Positions 35,731 to 44,670 of a stretch of DNA of 64,000 bases are shown here, one piece after another. The notes beneath the pieces were generated by a model. That model was not told where the DNA came from and ran no database searches. It worked only from the letters and a program-made list of their open reading frames with translations. A program made the translations under genes and the position numbers. Position 1 is the stretch's first letter, and each line of letters starts with the position of its first letter. Source of the DNA: Paraflavitalea pollutisoli (GTDB lineage: Bacteria; Bacteroidota; Bacteroidia; Chitinophagales; Chitinophagaceae); NCBI RefSeq assembly GCF_029360705.1, contig NZ_JARKMX010000014.1:496001-560000 (forward strand), written 5' to 3'.

Positions 35731-37302
35731 TTAGAAACCTTGTCTTCCGCCACCTTGTTGGCTAGCCGGCTTGCGTGGTAATTTCTCATCACGCTGAGCG
35801 GCATGGTACACGAAAGAAGCGATCACGGTAGCAGCCTGTTTCAGGTCATCTGCCTGCAGGTGATCGTAAGAGTCCATATTGGTATGGTGCGTACGGGTAT
35901 TGTATTCGATCTCATCCTGTATGAACTGGAAGCCGGGTAAGCCGATACCATCAAACGACTGGTGGTCGGTACCACCGGTGTTCTGCAGGGTGACGGTTGT
36001 TGCGCCGAGGTCCTTGAAGGGCTCGAGCCATTTGGCAAAGATGGGCTTTACCCCTTCGTTGCCCTGAAGGTACACGCCCCGTACTTTACCCGTTCCATTG
36101 TCGAGGTTAAAATAGGCAGATACCTTATCTCCTTCAACATTATAGCGGCGGGTAGTCGTATCAGTAAAGTGATTGCGTACATAGTTGCGTGAACCATGCA
36201 AACCTTGCTCTTCCCCACCCCACAAAGCGATCCGAATGGTACGGCGTGGTTGAATGTTCAGCACTTTCAGGATGCGGATGGCTTCCATCATGACGGCACA
36301 GCCTGCTGCATTGTCCGTAGCACCCACAGAACCATGCCAGGAGTCGAGGTGACCACCGAGCATGACCAGTTCTTCTTTCAGTTTGGGATCGGTGCCTTTG
36401 ATCTCGGCGATCACATTGTACCCTTTGAGGTCACTGGTGTAGAACTTCGATTTTACGTCAACATCGATCTTGACGGGGATATTAGCCGCTACCAGTCTCT
36501 GCAGCGACATATAATCTTCGTAAGCCAGCATGATATCCAGGAAATTCTCGGGGCTGCCGCCAACATAAGCGCCACCACCTTGTACAAACAGGGTACCATC
36601 ACGACCGCGGGGGCTGGTGCTCAGCAGGGCAATAGCGCCTTCTGCTTTGGCCATTTCGCGGATCTTGGCCTGCAGGGCTGCTGCCGCGCCAAAGTTACCA
36701 CGACCGCCGGGGCCACCAGGACCACCAGGACGGTTGGCCGCTGGCTGGGGCGTCCAGGCTGCCATCTTCGCCAGTTCTTCGTCGGTATGACGACCCGCAT
36801 CGGCCTTATACGTAGGCTTCAGGGTATCGGTACGGGGCACTAGCAGGAGTTTGCCTTTCAATTTACCCTTGTATTTTTCGAGGTCGGTAGAGTCCTTCAC
36901 GTTGAAGAGGATCACCTCCGCATTTTTAAGCCCCTTGGTACTGGAGGTCCAGGTTTTGGGAAATGCGATCAGCGGACGATAGTAAGGCGCCGTCATCGCT
37001 ACGTATGACTTTTCCAACTCCCATCCTTTACCCCAATCGCCCCAGGCTTCGAGCTTGGCGTCGGCTGCCCCGAATTTGGTCAGTTCGGCCTTGGCCCAAT
37101 TGGCGGCCCGCAGGTAACCGGGAGAGTTGTTGAGACGGGGACCGCTTACCTCGGTGAGGTAAAAGACGATGTCCATCACTTTGGAGTTGTTGAGCCCTTC
37201 CTGGCGGATCTTTTGCACCATGGCATCATCGAGCTTTTCGGACTGCGCGAAGGCCATGTACCCTGCCAGCAAGGTGGAACAGGTGAACAGTAGTTTTCTC
37301 AT
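35731..37302 (-). CDS. M28 family zinc aminopeptidase
   Basis: 523 aa from the ATG at 37302, where a clear signal peptide starts (MRKLLFTCSTLLAGYMAFAQ); the longer in-frame version is rejected. It has a PA-type insert at about 125-290 and an M28 catalytic domain at about 295-510. The di-zinc ligands are visible as His318 (GGHLDSWHG), Asp330 (ATDNAAG), Glu365 with general base Glu364 (WGGEEQGLHG), Asp401 (FNLDNGTG) and His447 (GTDHQSFD). A glycine/proline insert (RPGGPGGPGGRG, 191-202) sits in the PA region and a glycine-rich tail ends the protein. It probably removes N-terminal amino acids from peptides in the periplasm or outside. Its position after the PUL may be coincidental. Confidence 0.93.
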   Translation of the reverse strand: MRKLLFTCSTLLAGYMAFAQSEKLDDAMVQKIRQEGLNNSKVMDIVFYLTEVSGPRLNNSPGYLRAANWAKAELTKFGAADAKLEAWGDWGKGWELEKSYVAMTAPYYRPLIAFPKTWTSSTKGLKNAEVILFNVKDSTDLEKYKGKLKGKLLLVPRTDTLKPTYKADAGRHTDEELAKMAAWTPQPAANRPGGPGGPGGRGNFGAAAALQAKIREMAKAEGAIALLSTSPRGRDGTLFVQGGGAYVGGSPENFLDIMLAYEDYMSLQRLVAANIPVKIDVDVKSKFYTSDLKGYNVIAEIKGTDPKLKEELVMLGGHLDSWHGSVGATDNAAGCAVMMEAIRILKVLNIQPRRTIRIALWGGEEQGLHGSRNYVRNHFTDTTTRRYNVEGDKVSAYFNLDNGTGKVRGVYLQGNEGVKPIFAKWLEPFKDLGATTVTLQNTGGTDHQSFDGIGLPGFQFIQDEIEYNTRTHHTNMDSYDHLQADDLKQAATVIASFVYHAAQRDEKLPRKPASQQGGGRQGF

Positions 37303-37315
37303 GAACAATAAAAAT

Positions 37316-37513
37316 TTATGGTTGGACGCGAAAAGTAGGGGTTTCCTGCTGTAAACCCCGATGCCAATGCGATAATTTGTACCTGGCCGGGATGGGCGGC
37401 GAGGACCAGGCCCCCATCGCCATCCATAATAAATATTTACCATGCGCCAGGTAATCGGCAACATACACACCAAAAAAACCGGCGGACGCTTTCAAAGCAG
37501 CACGCCGGTTCAT
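37316..37513 (-). pseudogene. Small ORF with Tat-like start, possible gene remnant
   Basis: A 65-codon ORF between the FAD oxidoreductase and the peptidase begins MNRRAALKASAGFFGVYVA, a twin-arginine-like start followed by a short hydrophobic stretch. The rest has no recognisable domain and the ORF stops 13 bp before the peptidase start. Many Bacteroidota oxidoreductase subunits and DUF1501-type proteins begin this way, so this may be the 5' end of a lost gene. It could equally be a chance ORF. Confidence 0.3.
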
Positions 37514-37532
37514 AAAAGAAGTTCATTATTTA

Positions 37533-39818
37533 CTAGCCATAACACCGTACCCCAAACAAAGCAGCAGGTACGTCGGCAGAAGGATGATCGAGTTCGATGA
37601 TCAGCTTTTCAACCGCCACCGGTTTCTCCAATTTGATCTTGTTATGGGTGCGGTAGTTGCCATTTACTGCAGCCAATAGCTGTCCCGATTCATTCTTGAT
37701 ACGATAATTCCTTACACAGAATGGCATCACGGTTTCCGGATGGTGCATCAGCACAGATTCCAGGGGATGATCATAGTCTGCATCAAAAAAAAGATCGATA
37801 CTATTGATGGTTTGAGGGGTGCCCCATCCGATGCTTAGCCTCGGATGAGGATCCTTCCAGTCTGCCACCCAGGCATTGGGGCGATCAGTAGGCCGATCGA
37901 TTCCATTGCGGATATTGTCGATTCCAAAAGCATTCAATGCAGCAGTGTATTTGAAAGCGATATTGTGCCCCTCCGGCCTGCGCTGCGGACACCAGAACTC
38001 GAAAGTATCCATACCGATATCTTCAGGTGGCGTCTGCTTGCCATAATTGGAAACTGCTTTGTTGATGGTATTGAAAACAGATAATATCCCTGTTACTCTT
38101 TTACTGGTATGATGCAACTGGACCAGCGGGTTCTTCATAATGGTCAGAAATGCATAACCTGGTTTTTCCATAACGGCGTCGAATGCGATCTGCAAACAAT
38201 TGCGGCCGGGTTGTATAGCAAGAACCTGCTTTGCCAGGCTGATATCCGGCGTGTGATTACCCTGCTTACTGCTGATGCGCAATTCTAGTTCCAGCTGCGT
38301 CTCGGTTTCCGATTGCACATGAATGACAAAGGGAGCTACTTCGCCAGCCTCCAGCGGTACCATTTGCGCAAGAGAAAGCGTCAGCGGCTTCAGAAAACCT
38401 TCTTCCGGCAGTTCCTGCAATACCAGTTCACTGCTCGCCTCGATGGTGGCGATCTGCACTTTATCAGCCTTGTCAACGAGGGCTAGTCCGGGAATATATT
38501 GACCTGTTTGCTGCAGGCGCTGTTGCAACGCGCCAATTCTGCCCTTTTGAATGATCTCCGCAGGCAACAGCCCTTCTTCTTTACACAGCGCAGCCGCCAT
38601 ACCTACGGCTTGCGAAGCATAAGCAGCGGTGGCCATTACCCGGGTAGAACCAAAAGCGACATGCGAAGCACTAATGATTCGCCCGCCCAGGAAAAGGTTG
38701 CTGATATTCCGGCTGTACAGGCAGCGATAAGGGATCTGGTAAATCCCTTTGGCGTGCCATTGGTTGCAACCGGGTTTTTCACTGAATACACCGTCGGCCG
38801 GGTGAAGATCGATACTCCAGCCACCAAAAGCTACCGCATCTTCATGCGTCCGTTGCTCAACGATATCCTGTTGTATCAGCATATAGTCGCCTTCAAACCG
38901 GCGGCTTTCCCGTTTGCCGGGGATCGTACCCACCCATTCGAGCGTGAGATTGGCCGCCTCCGGAAAGGCGCCTGAGTTTTTGATATGGTTCCATACGCCA
39001 TAGATCACTTTCCAAAGCTCCCATTTGATCTGTTCGGTATCGTGCACCGTGTCCAACCGTCCACCATACTCGATCCACCAAAGCTTACACCCAAACTCCT
39101 GTGCATTGAATGATTTGAAACGAGGTATCTGGGCAATATCCTTCAGTGCAAAGGCAGGCGGTACAAAATTGACCGGACGGCCCGTATCCTTACTATAGAA
39201 ATACAAAGTATGTCCGAGCAGTTCTCCGTATTCTTTCGTGGGCGCAAACAGCTCGCCAAACTCCTCCATACTTTCCGCCCCCATGCGAAAAGCAGCACCG
39301 GACAGGAAACCCACTACCCCATCGCCCGAAGCATCACAAAACAAGGGCGCAGACAACACATATTCTGTCTGGTTTTGACTGCAGAATGCTTTTACCGAGC
39401 TGATCTTGTCTGCACTTTCTTTCTCCACATCGTATACCGCCGTATTGAGCAATAACTTGATATTGGATTCATTGACTACTTTATCCAGCAACAGCATGTC
39501 CAGGATCACGGCATTACCTTCCGGATTGCGATACGTATTCTCCACCAGAATTTCATCGATCACACCACCTTCACGGGCCCAGCGGTTGTTATTGCCCATA
39601 TGCGAAGTGGCGCCCAGCACCCACAGCCGCACTTCACTGCTGCTGTTACCGCCCAATACGGGCCTGTCCTGTACAAGTACAACGGTGCAACCTTCCCGTG
39701 CAGCGGTAATTGCACAGCAAACACCGGAAAGACCTCCACCTACAACGACCAGGTCTGCCTGAATCTTTTTGTTCATCAACGAGCGCTTGTTTCCTGTACT
39801 GTTCTTATCTACTTTCAT
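37533..39818 (-). CDS. FAD-dependent oxidoreductase with C-terminal beta-sandwich
   Basis: 761-aa flavoprotein of the FAD_oxidored type. The Rossmann motif is ADLVVVGGGLSGVCCAITAA (about residues 22-41), followed by the GG-doublet and VLGGNSSSEVRLWVLGA. NLFLGGRIISASHVAFGSTRVM near residue 390 is typical of the C-terminal FAD contact in this family. From about 470 there are one or two beta-rich regions, ending with a discoidin-like segment (IDLFFDADYDHP...RNYRIKNESGQLL). There is no obvious signal peptide. It is the last gene of the GH97 transcription unit, 48 bp after the large unclassified protein, so oxidation of a released sugar or glycan is a reasonable guess. The substrate is unknown. 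Confidence 0.85.
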   Translation of the reverse strand: MKVDKNSTGNKRSLMNKKIQADLVVVGGGLSGVCCAITAAREGCTVVLVQDRPVLGGNSSSEVRLWVLGATSHMGNNNRWAREGGVIDEILVENTYRNPEGNAVILDMLLLDKVVNESNIKLLLNTAVYDVEKESADKISSVKAFCSQNQTEYVLSAPLFCDASGDGVVGFLSGAAFRMGAESMEEFGELFAPTKEYGELLGHTLYFYSKDTGRPVNFVPPAFALKDIAQIPRFKSFNAQEFGCKLWWIEYGGRLDTVHDTEQIKWELWKVIYGVWNHIKNSGAFPEAANLTLEWVGTIPGKRESRRFEGDYMLIQQDIVEQRTHEDAVAFGGWSIDLHPADGVFSEKPGCNQWHAKGIYQIPYRCLYSRNISNLFLGGRIISASHVAFGSTRVMATAAYASQAVGMAAALCKEEGLLPAEIIQKGRIGALQQRLQQTGQYIPGLALVDKADKVQIATIEASSELVLQELPEEGFLKPLTLSLAQMVPLEAGEVAPFVIHVQSETETQLELELRISSKQGNHTPDISLAKQVLAIQPGRNCLQIAFDAVMEKPGYAFLTIMKNPLVQLHHTSKRVTGILSVFNTINKAVSNYGKQTPPEDIGMDTFEFWCPQRRPEGHNIAFKYTAALNAFGIDNIRNGIDRPTDRPNAWVADWKDPHPRLSIGWGTPQTINSIDLFFDADYDHPLESVLMHHPETVMPFCVRNYRIKNESGQLLAAVNGNYRTHNKIKLEKPVAVEKLIIELDHPSADVPAALFGVRCYG

Positions 39819-39866
39819 CGTTACCTGTTATAAATATTTGAATAAGGTTTAATGATAGGTACCTAC

Positions 39867-42695
39867 TCATTTGCCCAGGGTTACCGTTTCCGTTTTCAGC
39901 GCTGAGCCATCTACGCCGGTCAGCGAGAGATAGAATTGTACGGTAGCTGCTTGTGCTGCCGGTACTGTAAATTCAAAAGGATAGGCAACATCATCGATCC
40001 TGACTTGCTCACCATCCGGTTTAGTACAAAACAAAGTGGCTTTGCTGAACTTATTATCGTCTGCTTCCAGGTACACGAATAACCTTCTGTCGTATTGACC
40101 GAGGCGTATCAGCATCGCATGAGTCCCGCCAGGCTTGAGTTTTACATAATCCCTTCCAGCTATTCCGTAATTCGAATTCAACAACGCCTGCTGAAATGAT
40201 GACCGGATAGCTGCGCCTTCGATGCGCACCGCTGTAAGGCCGTTGGCCGGCACCTGGATCTCGAAGCTGCCATCTTTGATGGCCTGCTGCCGCTGGCCGG
40301 TGAATGATTGCACCACACTCCCGTTTCGTAATTGCACACGGGCCGGATCGATACGCACGTTTGTCGTTACTGCTTTGGTCGATTGGTTGGCAAAGGCCAG
40401 GTAGAGCGTATTGCCTTTCCGGGCTGCGACATAATTCAACTCGTTACTGGCAATGTTCAGCAACCGGGCAGGCATCCACAACTGCACCTCCTTTTCCGAA
40501 TAAAAGGTTCCTTTTTGTGCACCATATAATTTGTTCTGCAGATAAGCATACCCTTCCATGTATTCCGACGGAAAATCGATCTGCCCCTTGCTGCGCACGA
40601 AAGCATCCGTCACCAGGTAGTCGAGCAACATACTCGCCATCGGTAGAATATGATTGTAATGAAATGAATTCACACTCTGCGCCTTGTGCTCATGCAGGGG
40701 AAAGTCAAGCTTTTCATAAGCGGTCGTTCGCTCCGTATTGATGTGATAACCCGGGAAATTACGGTAGCGGCCGATCATGGCTGCCTTGGCCACCTGCACC
40801 AGGAAACTGTCTTTGGCATAATAACCCAGCCGCAGCATCCAGGGTGCATAATTCGCCATGAAGATGCCACGGTGACCGGTAGAGGTGCCCGAAGACTCCG
40901 GTGTAAGGCCGATCTCCGAAAGCCGCCAGGCCGGCGCCTGTTCTTCCGGGTAGTACATTTGTGTATGCCCCTTTGACCGCAGGTACCAGTACATCGGTGC
41001 TTTACCGCCTTTGTTGACGGTAATCAGGCTATCCGGTATCGCCGGACTCATCCAGGTAAACATAGTATAGTTGCGTGCCCCTTCCCTGGCCGACTGCAGG
41101 TAACGGTCATTGCCCGTCAGTTCATACAATTGCAGGAACTCGATCCACCGACCGGTAAAAGTGGGCCAGAAGAAATAACCGGTTTGCATGGGATCATTGA
41201 AAGCAGTTTGTGGCTGATCGATCCGTTGTGCTATATAGCGGTCTGCACCAGCAACACTGGCCTGCAGGTATTTATTATCGCCGGTGGCTTTATACAACCA
41301 CATATCGCTGATCCAATTCCTGCCTACCTCTTTGTATTCCATATTGCGCACCCGCGTGGCATGGTATTCTTTTTCAGCCATGGCCAGGAAGAAAGGATTC
41401 TTTTTCCCAAACACTTCGTACAGGGCCAGCAATTCGGATATCGGTGCAATAGGTCCTTTCATTTTACGGCTGGGACTTTGGATCTTCTGCGTACTATCCA
41501 ACGCAAAAAGAAACTTCTCCCGGCTCAGCATAAACTCCATCAGGGGATATGCCCGCTTTTCAAACATCACCGAATCATCGCGCACGATCGCCAGCTCCAG
41601 CGGATTCAGGCTCGACACGTTCTTTACGGCGCCCGGGACATCGGTACTATAGGCACAGCCTTTAAGGCTGTCGATGAACCAGGCATAATGCGACAAGGAA
41701 TAATCCACCATATTGTCCAGCGCTGTATTCAGCGAAGCGATATCGTTTTGCCTGTAGTCCCGGAAACCGAAAACTGTTCTGGCCAGTTGCTCATAAGTCT
41801 GGTTGACCGTCATCGGCGACACGACCAGGTAACAACTGAAATCGAACGACTGGCCTGGCTCCATTTTCGATTGATAGCCCCCAGGCAACGGTGCATAGAT
41901 CTGTGGCTGCAATTGCTTTTGATCATTGACCAATGCCACACCAAACCGGCTATTGGGTAAGGTAGGCAGCGGTTGAAAAGGCAGTTCTTTGCTCGCCGCC
42001 AGTACGCCAATGGTATTGGCACCATCAAAAACCAGCGTCGATGGCAGGGGCGCCATAAAGGCCGGTGTACAATAGGCAGCGTCCGGAATACGCTTTTCCT
42101 GCCAGATCAGCGGTTGCCAGATACCAGCTGCCTGGTCAGGCGTAAAGGAAGGAGCGCCCGTGTATCCCACGCTGTAATAACCGGGTTTATGAGGCTTGAA
42201 AGAAAAATGCAAAGAAGGGTACGGACCTTTTTCTAACAGGTACGCGGTTAAAGTAAAATCTCCGGTAGCGGGGAATAGAAAAAATATTGTGTCCTGTACT
42301 AGTTGAAAGCCTGTAGCCATCAATACCGTACGATCACCGGCATGATATATATTAGCGGTCCTGCCTTCAGCTTTCGTACGCAGGATCCGGTCATCGAAAC
42401 CATCACCCGCCATGGCAGCACCAACCTTTTTCTGTTTGAAATCATTCCGGCTGCTGTCACTCACTTTCCAGGTGAGTACATTGTATTCTACTTTTTGTAA
42501 TCCGGCCGGCTTCAATGCCATTCCCGGATCGGTTGCATTATAGAGAATGGTAAATCCCGGTAAGAAACGATAGTCTTTTTTCCCGCTTTTGATGATCAGG
42601 TCTTTCTTACCCACGACCACCTGTGCCCGCAACATAATAGCCGGGACATGGGCGACAAGCAATAGCAGGCAATAGCTCAACAATCTTCCTTTCAT
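39867..42695 (-). CDS. Large exported protein, unclassified glycan-active candidate (paralogue 1 of 3)
   Basis: 942-aa exported protein that I cannot place in a named family. A signal peptide (1-24) is followed by a beta-rich half (about 30-310). A helical region (about 320-720) has hairpin units such as DMWLYKATGDNKYLQASVAG and LQLYELTGNDRYLQSAREGA, the LYxxTGDxxYLxxA pattern of alpha/alpha-toroid glycosidases and lyases. The conserved core shared with the two paralogues includes YAPWMLRLGYY, AKAAMIGRYRNFPGY and LDYLVTDAFVRSKGQIDFP (about 690-708). A beta C-terminus follows. It starts 6 bp after GH97, so the two are translated from one mRNA. A glycan-cleaving role is inferred from fold and context only; no catalytic residue can be named. 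Confidence 0.8.
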   Translation of the reverse strand: MKGRLLSYCLLLLVAHVPAIMLRAQVVVGKKDLIIKSGKKDYRFLPGFTILYNATDPGMALKPAGLQKVEYNVLTWKVSDSSRNDFKQKKVGAAMAGDGFDDRILRTKAEGRTANIYHAGDRTVLMATGFQLVQDTIFFLFPATGDFTLTAYLLEKGPYPSLHFSFKPHKPGYYSVGYTGAPSFTPDQAAGIWQPLIWQEKRIPDAAYCTPAFMAPLPSTLVFDGANTIGVLAASKELPFQPLPTLPNSRFGVALVNDQKQLQPQIYAPLPGGYQSKMEPGQSFDFSCYLVVSPMTVNQTYEQLARTVFGFRDYRQNDIASLNTALDNMVDYSLSHYAWFIDSLKGCAYSTDVPGAVKNVSSLNPLELAIVRDDSVMFEKRAYPLMEFMLSREKFLFALDSTQKIQSPSRKMKGPIAPISELLALYEVFGKKNPFFLAMAEKEYHATRVRNMEYKEVGRNWISDMWLYKATGDNKYLQASVAGADRYIAQRIDQPQTAFNDPMQTGYFFWPTFTGRWIEFLQLYELTGNDRYLQSAREGARNYTMFTWMSPAIPDSLITVNKGGKAPMYWYLRSKGHTQMYYPEEQAPAWRLSEIGLTPESSGTSTGHRGIFMANYAPWMLRLGYYAKDSFLVQVAKAAMIGRYRNFPGYHINTERTTAYEKLDFPLHEHKAQSVNSFHYNHILPMASMLLDYLVTDAFVRSKGQIDFPSEYMEGYAYLQNKLYGAQKGTFYSEKEVQLWMPARLLNIASNELNYVAARKGNTLYLAFANQSTKAVTTNVRIDPARVQLRNGSVVQSFTGQRQQAIKDGSFEIQVPANGLTAVRIEGAAIRSSFQQALLNSNYGIAGRDYVKLKPGGTHAMLIRLGQYDRRLFVYLEADDNKFSKATLFCTKPDGEQVRIDDVAYPFEFTVPAAQAATVQFYLSLTGVDGSALKTETVTLGK

Positions 42696-42701
42696 AACAG
42701 A

Positions 42702-44567
42702 TCACTGCTTTATTTGGATCACCAGACCACCGTTGGCCGGCAGGTTGAATGACGATACTGTATTCTTATTGGGTAGCTGCTTTGCGCGCATAAACCCTTT
42801 CCCGTCTGCCGCATCGGTGATCACCGTTACCTTGCCCTTTACCGGGCTTCCGGCAAAAGCCGGGTTTAGCTGAAAGGGCATTTCCCGGTCAGTGCCATTG
42901 ATCACCGCGACATACCAGGTATTACCCTTGCGGCGTGCGAAGGCCGCACAAGTGCCGATATCACTGCCAGGCAGCACAATGGTACTGTCCCAGGTAGTGG
43001 GCAATGTATTAAGCAAAGGCAGGATAGGTTTGTATACCGGTTGCCGTAGTAATTCCACCGGATTTTCTGCAATGCACTGAAACGGCGAGTCGAAGAGGTA
43101 CAACAACGCCAGTTGATGGGTATAGGTGGTATTGGCCCGGTTACTGAAGAAGGCGGGCGTATAGTCGCCATGGCCGCATAATAACCGGGTGAACGGCAAC
43201 GCCGCATTGTGCCAGGCGGGGATAGGCTCGTTCATGATATTGAGTTCCATACCGCGGATCCCCTCGCGGGTGAGCTCATTGGGATAGGTTGTGCTTTCAC
43301 CGGTAGGTGCCTGACAGCCATGGAAATTCACCAGCAATTTTCTGGCGGCGCAAGCCCGTAGCAGCCCGATCTCAAAATCGATGAAGCCCTTGTCTTCACT
43401 GTTCATGAAATCGGTTTTGATGCCCACTGCCCCACTGCGGCGGATGCTATCGAGAAAAAGGTTTCGCAGCACGGTATCCAGCAGGTCTTTGCTGTGCTTC
43501 CATACCCATACCCCTACCTGCTTGTTAGCAGCATAGCGGCTGAGTGAAGTCAGCTCTGCCCACTTATCGGTCCACTTTGTTTCCCAGCCTTCATCGATCA
43601 GGGTATATTGGAAACGGAGCTTCGCCGCTGCATCGACGAAGCGCCTTTCCTCGGCAGGCTGCATATAATTTTCTTCGTTGCGCGAGATCCAGCTCCACAC
43701 AGAAACACCAGGCTTGATCCACGAGCGATCGGCAAAAAGTGTAGCATCGGGAGCGGGATTCAATAACGGAATAACTTTGTTATTGACCAGCTCATCGAGG
43801 TTCTTCGCAAACAGGATCACCCGCCAGGGCGTCGATAATTTTTCGCGCACGGTAAAGCCAGCCTCTCCCTCTGTAAAATTCACCTGTACTGTATTGTCAC
43901 CGACAGCCTTCAGGCGCATACCACTGTAGCCGTACAATGCCGCTTCGGTTACCACCATGTATTTATTGTCCGGCAATGCTGCTACCAGGGGTTTCCCTTG
44001 TATCGGCCCCTCTGAGGAGACCGTAGGCAACTTATCGGGCGTTGTTTGCTGCCAAAGACCGGCATAAGATTTCAGTTTCCAGTTGCTGTTCCTTTCAAAA
44101 TACCAGATACGCGCCTGATCGGGAAATTGAAACGTGGTCAGTTCCTCCTGCACCCGAACGGGTTGCACTCCTGCAGGCCGATAACGGAACGCAAAGCCAT
44201 TATCGAACAAACGGAAGGTAACTGTGTCGGTCGCTTCCTGTTGGCGTACCAACACCACGTATTCAATACTATGACTATTTACGGGCCGTTCACCCAGCCC
44301 AATTAATCTCACCTCACGCATATCCTGCCTGCGGTGAAGCCTGATATCCGACACTTGGGTTCCAACGCTTCTTCCATCTGCCACGATACCGAGGGTTGCC
44401 TGTTTCACCAGTACGACATCACCCGCCTTCAAATGATAGCTGAGTTTTCCGTGAGCAAGGTAGAGTTCTGCTTGCAGGGATTGATGAGGACTGGTCAGCC
44501 GGATCGGCTCACCGGCCATAGAAAGGCCAGCCAGACATACGAGGACTATGGTAAGCAATACGCGCAT
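42702..44567 (-). CDS. Glycoside hydrolase family 97, retaining-type motif
   Basis: 621-aa exported enzyme: signal peptide 1-18, N-terminal beta-super-sandwich (about 25-270), (beta/alpha)8 barrel (about 285-540) and C-terminal beta domain. Family GH97 is clear from WSWISRNEEN (about 291-300), LIDEGWETKW and YPNELTREGIRGMELN. GH97 has inverting alpha-glucosidases (SusB type, glutamate base) and retaining alpha-galactosidases with an aspartate nucleophile. Here Asp386 in GIKTDFM and Glu441 are 55 residues apart, the same spacing as the nucleophile and acid/base I recall for the retaining BT1871 enzyme. Alpha-galactosidase activity is therefore the best guess. It is first in its unit, behind one of the two palindromic operators. 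Confidence 0.9.
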   Translation of the reverse strand: MRVLLTIVLVCLAGLSMAGEPIRLTSPHQSLQAELYLAHGKLSYHLKAGDVVLVKQATLGIVADGRSVGTQVSDIRLHRRQDMREVRLIGLGERPVNSHSIEYVVLVRQQEATDTVTFRLFDNGFAFRYRPAGVQPVRVQEELTTFQFPDQARIWYFERNSNWKLKSYAGLWQQTTPDKLPTVSSEGPIQGKPLVAALPDNKYMVVTEAALYGYSGMRLKAVGDNTVQVNFTEGEAGFTVREKLSTPWRVILFAKNLDELVNNKVIPLLNPAPDATLFADRSWIKPGVSVWSWISRNEENYMQPAEERRFVDAAAKLRFQYTLIDEGWETKWTDKWAELTSLSRYAANKQVGVWVWKHSKDLLDTVLRNLFLDSIRRSGAVGIKTDFMNSEDKGFIDFEIGLLRACAARKLLVNFHGCQAPTGESTTYPNELTREGIRGMELNIMNEPIPAWHNAALPFTRLLCGHGDYTPAFFSNRANTTYTHQLALLYLFDSPFQCIAENPVELLRQPVYKPILPLLNTLPTTWDSTIVLPGSDIGTCAAFARRKGNTWYVAVINGTDREMPFQLNPAFAGSPVKGKVTVITDAADGKGFMRAKQLPNKNTVSSFNLPANGGLVIQIKQ

Positions 44568-44580
44568 AAGTAACAGGTTT

Positions 44581-44588
44581 CAAATTTA
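44581..44588 (-). promoter_or_regulatory. Candidate -7 box for the GH97 unit
   Basis: Minus-strand TAAATTTG (44588-44581) matches TANNTTTG exactly, but the -33 position has no TTTG and the implied leader is only a few bases, so it is tentative. Confidence 0.3.
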
Positions 44589-44607
44589 GTCACGACCATG
44601 TTTTGCC

Positions 44608-44625
44608 TATAGCGTCTACGCTATA
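44608..44625. promoter_or_regulatory. 18-bp palindrome between operator and GH97 start
   Basis: TATAGCG at 44608-44614 and CGCTATA at 44619-44625 form a perfect inverted repeat with a 4-bp centre, covering the expected -33 region of the GH97 promoter. No copy was seen in front of susC. It could be a second regulator site or simply an RNA hairpin. Confidence 0.4.
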
Positions 44626-44634
44626 AAATCAGGC

Positions 44635-44667
44635 TGGGAACATTCCCAATTCATGGGAATGTTCCCA
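44635..44667. promoter_or_regulatory. Palindromic operator copy 2 (GH97 promoter)
   Basis: Arms TGGGAACATTCCC (44635-44647) and GGGAATGTTCCCA (44655-44667) are perfect reverse complements around the spacer AATTCAT. Each arm is itself a near-palindrome (GGGAA-N2-TTCCC). It lies entirely in the 103-bp gap between the SGNH stop and the GH97 start, its near edge 67 bp before the GH97 ATG. The same 33-bp element occurs at 59780 beside the lacI gene. Confidence 0.85.
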
Positions 44668-44670
44668 TAG

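Noticed and set aside
36700-36735. CCACCAGGA microrepeat
   Set aside because: Encodes a GGPGGPGG insert in the M28 peptidase and is explained by that reading frame.
37303-37473. 57-residue extension of the M28 peptidase
   Set aside because: The signal peptide begins at the ATG at 37302; the extension is unlike an exported protein N-terminus.
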